Shown here: positions 24,701-34,326 of the stretch, in pieces
How the letters are laid out: every line of letters starts with the position of its first letter
Numbering within the stretch: the first letter of the stretch is position 1
From: Falciphora oryzae
Lineage: Eukaryota > Ascomycota > Sordariomycetes > Magnaporthales > Magnaporthaceae
DNA: 64,000 nt
Direction of reading: 5' to 3'
NCBI GenBank assembly: GCA_000733355.1
Contig: JNVV01000030.1
Span: 393,391-457,390, forward strand
The notes under the pieces: generated by a model
What the model was told of the DNA's origin: nothing
Databases searched by the model: none
What the model saw: only the letters and a program-made list of their open reading frames with translations
Position numbers and translations under genes: made by a program

Positions 24701-25460
24701 TGTATCGTTAGGAAAGCTTTCGACGTAGGTTTTTATATAGGAGGTAACGCGAAGCCACTATAGCTTAAATTTAGCCAGGTCTTTGCCGTCGTAACTAGGT
24801 GGCTTGTTAAGCTGGATTGGGTTAATGACGGCCGTAAGGATCGGATTACGCGGGCAAGCAATTCCCTATTGGATGGCTTTGATAAAGTCCCGCAAATCGG
24901 GGTCTTTGGAAGCCCGTCCGTTATTTTCGGGGGCATCGTTTTCCGAAAAGGTGTTCGAAGGTTTTAAAGGTTCCAAAGGAATAGCAATATGTTTGGGAGG
25001 TTCGTTAAGTGGCCTTTGGGGAGGCCTTTAAAGAGGTTTTTCGAGGCTTCCGGAGTGCCTGGGACCTGCCGTTGCGGACCTGTACTATTGTTAGGCAGCG
25101 GAGGCAGTAGCCCGAACTTGTTGCCGTCGGAGGTTATCGGATAATAAGGGGTTCTAAAAACCCTAGCGTGATGATGCCGACGTTTTAAGCGCCGATTGGG
25201 GTAGCGGTTTCTCCGTAAAAGGGACGGGTTTTTCCCTTTCTAGAGTGCTTTGACGTGAGCCCGGTGGAAGGGACGACCTTTGGAGGGCCGAAAGTACCGT
25301 AGCTGATCTAGGCCGCTTTCCTTGTGCTGCAAGCCGCCGGCTTTCCCGTACGGCGTCTTTAACAAGCTGGTGAGTTTGGGCCAATATGCGTCGCTCGGCT
25401 TCGGTGAGGGCCTCGGGCGAAACATGCTCCTTGGTTAGGAGATCCTGGATCTGGGCATCC
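24701..25460. repeat. Left copy of duplicated gap-flanking sequence
   Basis: 24701-25307 is identical by eye over 607 bp to 25502-26108. From 25308 on it diverges by transitions, and the left copy keeps the less mutated version (for example CTGCAAGCCGCCGG against CCGCAAGTCGCCGG). That suggests the contig end derives from another family member. Confidence 0.9.
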
Positions 25461-25501
25461 NNNNNNNNNNNNNNNNNNNNNNNNNNNNNNNNNNNNNNNN
25501 N
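25461..25501. other. Assembly gap (41 N)
   Basis: A run of 41 N within C2 gag, flanked by the duplicated sequence. Confidence 1.
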
Positions 25502-26261
25502 TGTATCGTTAGGAAAGCTTTCGACGTAGGTTTTTATATAGGAGGTAACGCGAAGCCACTATAGCTTAAATTTAGCCAGGTCTTTGCCGTCGTAACTAGG
25601 TGGCTTGTTAAGCTGGATTGGGTTAATGACGGCCGTAAGGATCGGATTACGCGGGCAAGCAATTCCCTATTGGATGGCTTTGATAAAGTCCCGCAAATCG
25701 GGGTCTTTGGAAGCCCGTCCGTTATTTTCGGGGGCATCGTTTTCCGAAAAGGTGTTCGAAGGTTTTAAAGGTTCCAAAGGAATAGCAATATGTTTGGGAG
25801 GTTCGTTAAGTGGCCTTTGGGGAGGCCTTTAAAGAGGTTTTTCGAGGCTTCCGGAGTGCCTGGGACCTGCCGTTGCGGACCTGTACTATTGTTAGGCAGC
25901 GGAGGCAGTAGCCCGAACTTGTTGCCGTCGGAGGTTATCGGATAATAAGGGGTTCTAAAAACCCTAGCGTGATGATGCCGACGTTTTAAGCGCCGATTGG
26001 GGTAGCGGTTTCTCCGTAAAAGGGACGGGTTTTTCCCTTTCTAGAGTGCTTTGACGTGAGCCCGGTGGAAGGGACGACCTTTGGAGGGCCGAAAGTACCG
26101 TAGCTGATTTAGGCCGCCTTTTTTGTGCCGCAAGTCGCCGGCTTTCCCGTACGGCGTCCCTAACGAGCTAATGCGTTTAGGCCAATATGCGCCGTTCGGT
26201 ATTAGTAAAGGCTTCGGGCGATACGTACTCCTTAATTAAGAGATCCTGGATTTGGGCATCT
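25502..26261. repeat. Right copy of duplicated gap-flanking sequence
   Basis: It repeats 24701-25460 with an offset of 801 bp. It is exact for the first 607 bp and then diverges through transitions. It continues smoothly into the rest of C2 gag. Confidence 0.9.
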
Positions 26262-27283
26262 TTATTGACGGCCTAGTTAGTAACTCCTTTTTCGAAGGTG
26301 GAAAGTCGTGTTTGTAAGTCCTGTAAGTGGTTTTGTTGGGCTCGAGTAACGTCCCGGAGCTAAATTAGGGCCTCCGAACGGATTTGTTGCTTTTCGGCCA
26401 AAGTGGCGACCGTGGCCTAAATTTGTTGTGCAAATGCCTGGCTTTTTCCGATAATCCGTTGCCGGAATGCCTTTTGTTAATCGGCGGAAGCGATTAGGCC
26501 TTTTTTATATAAAGAAACGACGGTATAGTACGCGTGGGTGATGCGGTCGTAATGGGTCCTAATTTCGCGGATTTGTTCCCGATTGGCGAGGATTTCCTGG
26601 CTCACACCTCGGGATAGGGCTGAAATTGCTTCGTGCGTACTGATGAATTCCCGCTGGATTTCGGTCATCCAGCCCGGGGGGTTTTGAAGGCGTCCTACGG
26701 ATATAAGGGCTTGTTATTCGAGGGCTATATCGAAAGGGGGTGCCGAATAAAGGATAAGTGCTTCCTGATCGTCGAGCATAGGGGTATCCTAACGTTCTTC
26801 CAGTGCAGACCGGGAGGGGCCTTCGGGGGCTTTTCCGGCCGCTTTTTTAAATTGGGCTGGCATGGTATCGGCAGGTATACCGGAATCGCTAGGCAAAAAA
26901 GGGGATTTTATAGCCGGCATGCTAAAGTCGCTTGGTAGGGAAGGAGATGTCGTTATAGACGAGATGAGGGGGTCCGGTTCCCTGTATTCCTGGGCAGCGT
27001 AAAATCTTAAAGGTACAAGGGAGAATTTCTGGCCTTTTTTGGAATCCCGTAGTTTTTCCAGGGCGATTGAGAGGGTGAAACGACCTTCTTGTATATTCTT
27101 TTCGCTTTTACCCGTTCGAAAATACCGGTGACAGTTAAAATGTTTGTGGTGTGGCCCCAGGGTTTTATTCGCTAAAGAAGGCAACAGTTGGAGTTTGCGA
27201 ATGCCGATTGACAGGGCCTTTCTAGAGCTTAGGAGGAAAGATAGTGAGGCTTCCGTTAGGGGGCAGAGCGTAGAAAGATTATT

Positions 27284-27578
27284 TGTAATAAGGGGTTAAA
27301 GACGGTTTGGAGAAAGAATCTTTAGATTGCAGATAATTTTTTTATGGGCTTAAGAGATGCTTGAAGAGGAAGGAATCTTTCGTGAAGGACATAGGAGATG
27401 GCAGGGTTTATATAGACCCTTTGTGATCCGTGCGAAGTATCGAGTACATGATTTACACTGCCTTCCGACCTTCACCGTTTGGCCTTAGGGCCGTTGACCG
27501 CCTATGCGGGTCTTCGACCCTCCGTGAGGCCGATTCGTGATGCTGATTAGTTAGGTCCACGGGTTCTTCCGTGTGACA
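27284..27578 (-). repeat. 5' LTR of C2 (295 bp)
   Basis: On the plus strand it begins TGTAATAAGGGG and ends CCGTGTGACA. TAAAG follows immediately. Confidence 0.95.
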
Positions 27579-27583
27579 TAAAG

Positions 27584-28271
27584 GGAGTGATTTAAACACC
27601 CGCAAAAAACTTCCGCGGGAAGCTGGCACGCTAGGTATACAAGCTGTCGCAATTTAATTTTAACATCGAACATAAAGCAAACAAAACTAACCCCGCTGAT
27701 GGTTTGTTTAAAAGGCCAGATTACATAGGGGGAAAAATTATATACGAGGACGTCGTCCCGTTTTTAGCAGCTAAATTGAATTTGCTGTCGTATTTGCCAA
27801 ATAAATTAACATAACAAATAGCTATATTAACGATTTAAAAGAACTGTTTAGATATTGTAAAGCAATATGTGCAAGCTGCAAAAAAGATTCCGATTCGGGT
27901 TCGCGACCTAAAGAAAAGGCAACGCGCCCGCTTAAAAAGGAATAGTTATGGCGTCGACCTTTTAAATTATTTTACCCGAATCGATGCCCTTATAAAAAAA
28001 AAACGAAAAACAAATGCCGTTAAGGCCTCGCCTAAAACGGGCACGTTCGGAGGTCGCCGAAAGTAACCAATCTTTACGGTTTGGGCTGCAAATGGCTATG
28101 TAAATCCCTATCGCAGCCTTTATTCGTAACAAAAAACGAAAGTGGCAGGCAAAGCCTGGCCTAAAGGGTAACCCAAAAAGGTTCGCGACGGTTTAGCCCC
28201 GGGCAAAAGAAAAACTGCTGGCAGAGGAGCTTGGAATTGGGAGCGTTGTTTATAACCAATTGCTTCCTCGC
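27584..28271 (+). pseudogene. End of RNase H and linker of gypsy B pol
   Basis: It resumes RNase H with FNIEHKANKTNPADGLF and RPDY (27650-27720), the conserved end of gypsy RNase H. A basic linker, open for 65 codons at 27869-28066, follows. The frame matches the upstream RNase H half once C2 and its duplication are removed. It is interrupted at 28271 by a solo LTR. Confidence 0.75.
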
Positions 28272-28566
28272 TGTCACATGGAAGAACCCGTGGACCTAAC
28301 TAGTCGGCATCACGAGTCGGCCTCACGGAGGGTCGAAGACCCGCATAGGCGGTCAACGGCCCTAAGGCCAAGCGGTGAAGGTCGGAAGGCAGTGTGAATC
28401 ATGTACTCGATACTTCGCACGGATCACAAAGGGTCTATATAAACCCTGCCATCTCCTATGTCCTTCACGAAAGATTCCTTCCTCCTCAAGCATCTCTTAA
28501 GCCCATAGAAAGATTATCTGCAATCTAGAGATCCTTTCTCCAAGCCGTCTTTGACCCCTTGTTACA
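28272..28566 (+). repeat. Solo LTR of family C (295 bp) with CTCGC duplication
   Basis: It begins TGTCACATGG and ends CTTGTTACA, and is flanked by CTCGC at 28267-28271 and 28567-28571. A lone LTR with a perfect duplication is the product expected from recombination between the two LTRs of a former full element. It lies in the RNase H/integrase linker of gypsy B. Confidence 0.93.
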
Positions 28567-28744
28567 CTCGCCCTGTTATTATCGAATTAATAAAGGACGA
28601 AACGGCCAAAGCCGATAAACCAGGCCAAGCAACATACCAATTAGTTAGGCGGTTGCAAACGTAGGATTAAAAGGTTGTCGCATTGCGTGCTTTGGTAAAA
28701 GATAGCGCCGGGATCTAAAAAGATTAGCCCGTTAGGATAAGCGT

Positions 28745-29205
28745 GGCCGCTTAAAAACGCGATGCCGCGTAAAAACGCGATGCCGCAAAAAGCGATGCTA
28801 TATAGAGATATGATGCCGTGCAGAGATACGATGCCATATAGAGATATAATGCCGTGTAGAGACGCGATGCCATGCAGAGATATGATGCCGTATAGAGATA
28901 CGATGCCGCGTAAAGACGCGATGCCGTTAAAAGCGATGCCGCCGAGGAAGGCGATGCCGCGCAAAGACGCGATGCCGTTGGAAGCGATACCGCGCGGAAA
29001 CGCGATGCCGCCGAAGAAGGCGATGCCGCTAGAAGCGATACCGCGCGGAAACGCGATGCCGCCAAAGGAAGCGATACCGCGTAAAGCCGCGATGCCGCTA
29101 GGGAAAGCGATGCCGCTGGAAGCGATACCGCTAAAGGAAGCGATGCCGCACCCAAACGCGATGCCGCCGGAAGAAGCGATGCCGCCTAAAGAGGCTATAT
29201 GGCTA
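28745..29205 (+). repeat. Tandem minisatellite GCGATGCCG-type inside gypsy B pol
   Basis: About 460 bp is built of 12- to 18-nt units with the core GCGATGCCG. Read in the frame of the following integrase zinc finger, it gives a series of K/R-x-DAA units. Another frame is open for 159 codons of MP-x-x-DA units. Many units carry the transition variants ATATAGAGATATGATGCCG. It separates RNase H from integrase. Confidence 0.8.
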
Positions 29206-30620
29206 GGAAAAGCTAAACCACCTACAAAGGATATTATGTGAACGAAAACGGAATTTTGTATTTCCGGGGACGTTTGGTAGTACCTGCTTAAAGAGCGTTA
29301 AAAGCCCAAATTATAGCTTAATACCACGACGACCCCCGGGCCGGACATTTCGGAGTTTACAAAATAATAAAACATATTAAACGCAAATTTCATTAGGAAA
29401 ATTTTGGATAAAAATATAATAGCTTACGTTAAATCGTACTAGGTATGCTAGGGAGCTAAAGTGCTTAAATATAAACCCTATAGCGAACTGCAACCGCTCC
29501 CATTACCGGAGCATCCATTCCAAAAAATTAACCTAAATTTTATTACAGGGCTGCCCGAATGCCTAACTTTTACAGGATAAACGTATAATGCCGTGCTTGT
29601 AGTAATTGACCGCTTTACCAAATACGCCAAATTTATCCCAATGCGTAAAACCATTTCGGCGTTTAGGTTGGCCTAAATGCTATAGCGGTATATTAAATGC
29701 TAGTTTGGCACCCTAAAAGGTATCGTTAGCGATAAAAACTCGCTGCTAATAAGTTATTTCTAAGCGAAGTACCGAAAAGCTTTGCATTTAGCCCGACGAT
29801 TATTTACGGCGTTTTATTTTTAAACCGATAGCTAAATAAAACGCACCCATTAAATACTAACGCATTACTTACAGACGTTTATTAACCGAAAAAAGTACGG
29901 TTGGGTAGTAGTGTTGCATAAAGCCGAATTTGCGTATAATAACGCCAAATACGAAACCATTGGCGTTAATCCTTTTAAAATACTATATGGGTTTAACCCT
30001 CGCATATATAAAATTGTAGTTAACCCTAAAAAAACCAAAGTCCAAAAAGTGCTGGAACGGTTATACTATATCCGCAGGATCCGAGCCGATATGCGGACCA
30101 ACTATGCCCGTACTATGGAAGCCTAACGTCGGTACTACAACTAACGGAAACAACCTTAGGAATACCAAAAGGGACAGGTCGTTAGCTTATCCATAAGGAA
30201 TTTCCGGTTTAAAATAGGGACCCGCAAAATGGCACCTACTTACATCCGGGTACCTATTATAAAAAAGGGTTAGCAGTTTAGCATACGAAATACAACTGCC
30301 GGAAAAATATAGCCATTTATATAACGTTTTTTCCGTAACGTTATTAAAACTTTAAAACGATTCCCGTCCGCAACCTCCTAACTTTGCTTTCCCGGAATTG
30401 GAAAAGGAAATAGAAAAGTGGGAAATGGAAAACGTCGTTAATATACGCGAATAAAAAGGATCCCGATCTTTCCTGGTTAAATAGGTAAAATAGCTAGTGG
30501 AATATAATACGTGGAAGCCAAAGGAACATTTAAAAAACGCACGCAAACTAGTTAATGCCTATTTAAAAAAAAAACGCAAAACGTACCGCAAATGGGATAA
30601 CTTTATCCTAAGCCCGGAAA
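29206..30620 (+). pseudogene. Integrase and chromodomain of gypsy B
   Basis: The H2C2 zinc-finger lead-in HDDPRAGHFGVYKI (about 29330) is followed, after a frame change near 29400-29480, by QPLPLPEHPFQKIN and VVIDRFTKYAKFIP (29600-29640). AEFAYNNAKYETIGVNPF (29920-29975) and a GFNPR motif follow. The C-terminal chromodomain-like segment at 30460-30580 contains the remnants of the YLVKW core and WKPKEHLKNA. Stops are frequent. Confidence 0.75.
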
Positions 30621-32605
30621 AGGGGAAATTGCCAAAAAATTTAACAAAATAAGCCCGAAAAAAAAAGAAAAAAACAGTATTAACTAGGATTTGCGATTTC
30701 TTTACTAATTAGGAGCTCGCTTTCCATTTGCACTATCCTTACCTGGTAAAATCGAGCAACAAAACGATATGCTTAAGCCAATCCTTTGCTTTTTCCTCCG
30801 TCGTACTATCGCTTACGAAGCCGGCGTTGGAAACTTCCTTTTAAAAACCTATAAAGCTTAAAAGACGGATCCGATACGCGGGCCCGGCCTACTCGAAATC
30901 GAAAAAATGCAAAAGGCGATTGGTATAATTTACGTAAATTATTACCGAAGCACGGTTCCGGAAAGCAGGCTAACTTAAGTCGGCCAAACGCGCGTTAACC
31001 AGGCCGAGCTCGCGAAAAAAAAGGGTCCGAATATGCATATGCGGACGTTCGACGAAGCTCCAATAACCGCCGGCGATGCGCTCTTCGTACCGGATAGATA
31101 CCAGCAAATCGCGAGGAATCGGGAGGAAATAAAACAAATGCGTTAGCTTTTAAAAAAACACCAGCTAATCGGAATGCACTAGGGTTAAAACCGCTACGTT
31201 CGCAAAAGTCCGTCCCCCGTTAACAGCCGAAAACAGTAAATTACGACGAGCATTAAAGTAGGTGGTAACGGAAAATTTATGTAAATTTTCTTATAAAAGC
31301 AGGTTGTAAACGGCCCGGAAACGCAAAACTTCGATAGCCGGAAAAAGCAGCCCGCTACGCACCCACCAGGCTATTTCCAATAGGGTGCGGTCCACGCTAA
31401 ACGGGTATACGCGAAGCTTAAAAAATTATATAAGCTAGGAGCATAATAATATCGGACCGGAAAAGGAACTTATAAGGGATAATAAACCCAACCGCGCCGA
31501 GCATACTAATAGCAGCGACCCGCTTCGAAAAAACCGACGGCATATACCAAATTATGCTCGTTATGCTCGCCGCCCCGGAAAAAGTCGGCAACATAGCAAT
31601 TCCCGCAAAAAAATAAACGCCGGTTATCGTAAAAATTAAGCGGACCGGCAATCGGTACGATTGTCGCCTAGCAACGGTCTTTTTCAGCAAAGAGCCGAAA
31701 AGCAAGCAGCTGCTTATCGTTGGAAAAATCTGTAAAATCGCGCAACCTTTAAAAAAGGCCAGCGGGATATACAAGCAGCTAAAGCGTCGGATAAGGCCAA
31801 GCCGGAGCCACCCTAGGAAAAGGAATAGCGAGTTGGAAATAAACGCGCACGCGTACGTTCGGAACCGCAAACAGGTTCCGGACTACCGTTTGCTTATTAT
31901 CGGCGAAATCGAAAAGCTAACGCCGGATAGCGGCGTTATCCTCGTAATCGTAAAATATAACTTAAAAAAGGTTAGCCTACGCCCGAAACGAGCGTGTTAA
32001 GGGAAGGGACGAAAACGTACGAATAAGCGTGCGGTTAATAACGAGCGCCAACGACGAGGGCGCATACGATAGGAATAAGGTCGCAAGTACGAATCGAGTG
32101 GACGTTTAGTTACGCGAGCGCCAAAGAGCAGGGAAAAAAGGAGCGCGAACGTAAGACTAATGCAAACAACGTTAAAACAAACGCAAACGAGCAAATAAAT
32201 TAAAACGTTCGCGTAAACCCAAACGCGAGCTAAAGCAAAAAAGGCAAGCTGGGTAAAATAATAACAAGTTAAAAGGTTATTATTGTTAAGGAAAGGAAAA
32301 GGTGAAAGGTCGCCGGGCCGGAAGGGAATTGGATACCCACCGGGCCAGCTGCACCTGCCGCCGCCGTAGCCGGGACCTACCGGACCCCCGCACCTGCCGT
32401 TGCCCGAGCCCCACCGGAAGTCACTAAGGACTCGCTGTAGCCCCAAAAGTAAAGCTATTTAAAACTTACGCCACGCTAAATTCGACATCTCCGGTCAAAT
32501 TGCTACCTCCACCAATAACCCAATCTCAAAACAGCAGATCGAAGCTGTTTAGGAAGGGCACCGCTACATCCCTACCAGTAAGCGCTGCCGAAACGTTAGC
32601 GCCTT
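30610..32605 (+). pseudogene. Extra region between chromodomain and 3' LTR of gypsy B
   Basis: About 2 kb lies between pol and the polypurine tract. From about 30700 to 31200 one frame, the same as the upstream integrase core, reads as a plausible protein with a few stops: LPGKIEQQNDMLKP, GLLEIEKMQKAIGIIYVN and MRTFDEAPITAGDALFV. No family is recognised. The position is that of an env-like or accessory third ORF, but no signal peptide or membrane segment is evident in the plus-strand reading. The rest (31200-32600) has no convincing frame. A hydrophobic minus-strand ORF at 31418-31870 is probably incidental. Confidence 0.35.
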
Positions 32606-32618
32606 AGAGGGGGGATAG
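32606..32618 (+). other. Polypurine tract of gypsy B
   Basis: AGAGGGGGGATAG abuts the 3' LTR. It is the expected primer for plus-strand synthesis and confirms plus orientation. Confidence 0.75.
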
Positions 32619-32893
32619 TGTAAGGAGGCCCGTCGCGATAGAGAGGGTCGCCAGAGGAGGGTTTTAGCTTCCCTGGTAGGGCTGCGCCCTGTGGAGGCCT
32701 GAGATACCCAGACACGTGACGGGGCTTAAGGGGCTATGCTATTTAGGCGGCTTGGTTGAGGCAATCCGACGATTGCTACAACCAAGTTGAAGTTGTCGTA
32801 TCTACCCTATAGCAATATAGGACTTCTACTCCCTGATTACCGTTTAGCATTATCGTAATCACCTCGTACAGGCCTTCGGCTTACCCCGTGACA
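32619..32893 (+). repeat. 3' LTR of gypsy B (275 bp)
   Basis: It begins TGTAAGGAGGCCCG and ends CCCCGTGACA, with the same length as 8824-9098. It is followed by AAAAA. Confidence 0.92.
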
Positions 32894-34326
32894 AAAAACG
32901 AGGGTAAAAAGCTTATAAAAAGTTAAAAAAAGGATATACCTAATTCCTCGCAATTTACGAGCCCGGCAGCAGCGACGAAGAAAACACGGAAGTTACGGAC
33001 GAATACGATTTCGATTAAACAACAAATAACAAGTTTGATTTGGCGAGCATTTATTTTATAACACCGGCTATAGCAACGTACCTCGCCGACGAGGCCTTCC
33101 TGCACCGACTGCATCCCGAAACTTTGGGATTAGCTAAAAGGGAACCCACCGCGCTAACAAAGCAGGTATTTGTTTAGTACATGCTTACAACCACCGACAA
33201 ATGGTACGGCATTATTCCAAATACCGGAGCGGCAAAAGTTTTAATTGCGGGAATAACCCAATTTTGAACCTTATAACGCTATCTGCCTAATTTCGGCCTA
33301 AATATTAGCAAAAAAAAACGTATGCGCTTTGGATTAGGAAAAGCCATTTCTAACGTTGGAAAAATCACTTTTTCGACCCCGATAAGCTTTATTACGTTCC
33401 ATATGGTGCTTACGCCTATACCGTTCCTCCTTTGCATTAATAATATGGACGCGCTCGGGGTTTATTTCGATAATACCCGCAACGAGCTAGTAACTAAGCT
33501 CGGTAAGCGCGTGCCGATTATGCGACGCTACGGCCACCCCTGGTTTTTCCTTAACGACGTTAGCTATGTAATAATAAGCGTATCGTTTATAACGGAATTA
33601 AAAAGCGTGGGAGCAGCCGTTTTAACAGAAACTAAACTTAAACGCGTGCACAAACGCTTTGGCTACCCTTCCGTCGAAAAGCTTTGGATTGTTTTATAAC
33701 GGGTAAGCTATAAAATTAATTGCAACGTTTTGGAAATAATCAATCGCGTGTGCTATTACTGTCAAATTAAAGCACCCGCACCATAACGTTTTTAATTTAC
33801 GTTTAAAAACGATTTCGATTTTAATTACAAGGTCGTTACTAACGTAATGCAACTAAATAGCAAACTAATATTTTATATAATTGATGCGAATATAGCATTT
33901 AATACCGTAACGTTTTTAAAGGATATAAGCGCAAAAAAGATTTAGGAAGCTTTTAAACGCTACTGGTTAAATACCTATTTGGGGCCCCCAAATGTGCTAT
34001 TTTACGACGCAAGTACCAATTTTACCGCGAGCGAATTTCAAACGAAAACAAAGCTTTTTGGGATTACTTACAACCAGGTCCCAATAAAAGCGCATTAATT
34101 GATAAGCAAAATGGAAAGGTACCACGGACCATTCCGCCGAGCCTATAAAATAATCTGAAAAGAATGTCCTAATTTACACTCCAACTCCGCGCTCCAAAAA
34201 GCTATTAAAGCTATAAACGACACGGCAGGCCCTAACGGCCTTATCCTTATGCTGCTCGTTTCTAAAGCCATACTACGTATTAATAATAACTCCCTTTTAA
34301 CGAAAAGCCAAATTTAAAAAGCGGTA
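32894..34326 (+). pseudogene. Copia pol: linker, protease, GAG-pre-integrase, integrase core
   Basis: The frame continues from copia gag: a polar linker (SSDEENTEVTDEYDFD at about 32970), a protease-like segment with TDKWYGIIPNTGAAKV (33195-33240; Asn stands where the catalytic Asp of D-T-G is expected), and a GAG-pre-integrase LTETKLKRVHKRFGYPSVEKL (33625-33685). The integrase core follows with VLFYDASTNF (34000) and KMERYHGPFRRAY (34110). Integrase acidic residues appear largely kept, but there are multiple stops. It is cut at the TA dinucleotide 34325-34326 by Fot-like copy 1. Confidence 0.75.

Larger units (their letters stand above)
23700..27184 (-). pseudogene. Gag part of C2 (contains assembly gap)
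   Basis: The N-terminal region starts near 27184 with the same HHKHFNCHRYF segment as C1. The coiled-coil-like part lies around 26670-26300. The capsid part is affected by a 41-N gap and flanking duplication. The zinc knuckle at about 24050 reads CWRCGKERHHTLEC, with all four ligands present, unlike C1. The duplicated stretch makes the displayed gag longer than the real one. Confidence 0.7.
19777..27578 (-). mobile_element. Nested full-length Ty3/gypsy element C2, minus strand
   Basis: This is the same family as C1 in opposite orientation. LTRs lie at 27284-27578 (5') and 19777-20071 (3'), with the complement of a polypurine tract just inside the latter and a TAAAG duplication outside. It interrupts RNase H of gypsy B. 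Its span is 7802 bp. Subtracting the 801-bp duplicated offset around the N gap gives 7001 bp, close to the 6987 bp of C1. Pol shows fewer lesions than C1 at some sites, for example RT keeps YLDD. Confidence 0.92.
8824..32893 (+). mobile_element. Ty3/gypsy element B, 24 kb including three nested insertions
   Basis: It is bounded by matching 275-bp LTRs (8824-9098 and 32619-32893) and 5-bp duplications. Removing the nested C1, C2 and solo-LTR insertions, each with one duplication copy, leaves 8971 bp. The order is gag with CCHC knuckle, protease, RT, RNase H, a tandem-repeat linker, integrase, chromodomain, an extra open region, polypurine tract and 3' LTR. On virtual excision of C1, protease (frame of 11038) and RT (frame of 18756) return to the same frame. 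On excision of C2, the two RNase H parts (19501 and 27662) also return to one frame. That supports the reconstruction. Stops and some frame changes show that it is dead. Confidence 0.85.

Noticed and set aside
24733..25832. True tandem duplication in C2 gag
   Set aside because: The duplication brackets an N gap and its removal restores the family length. An assembly overlap is simpler, though not proven.
28745..29205. CRISPR-like array
   Set aside because: Units are 12-18 nt without unique spacers, vary by transitions, and read through as protein. It is a minisatellite in a eukaryotic retroelement.
31418..31870. Hydrophobic minus-strand ORF as an env-like membrane protein of gypsy B
   Set aside because: It is on the opposite strand to the element. 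Hydrophobicity follows from antisense Lys-rich AT-rich sequence. There is no support from motifs.
8819..32898. Treating the two 275-bp repeats as independent solo LTRs
   Set aside because: A polypurine tract abuts the right one, gag follows the left one, and copia coding continues across the outer flanks, so they are the two LTRs of one element.
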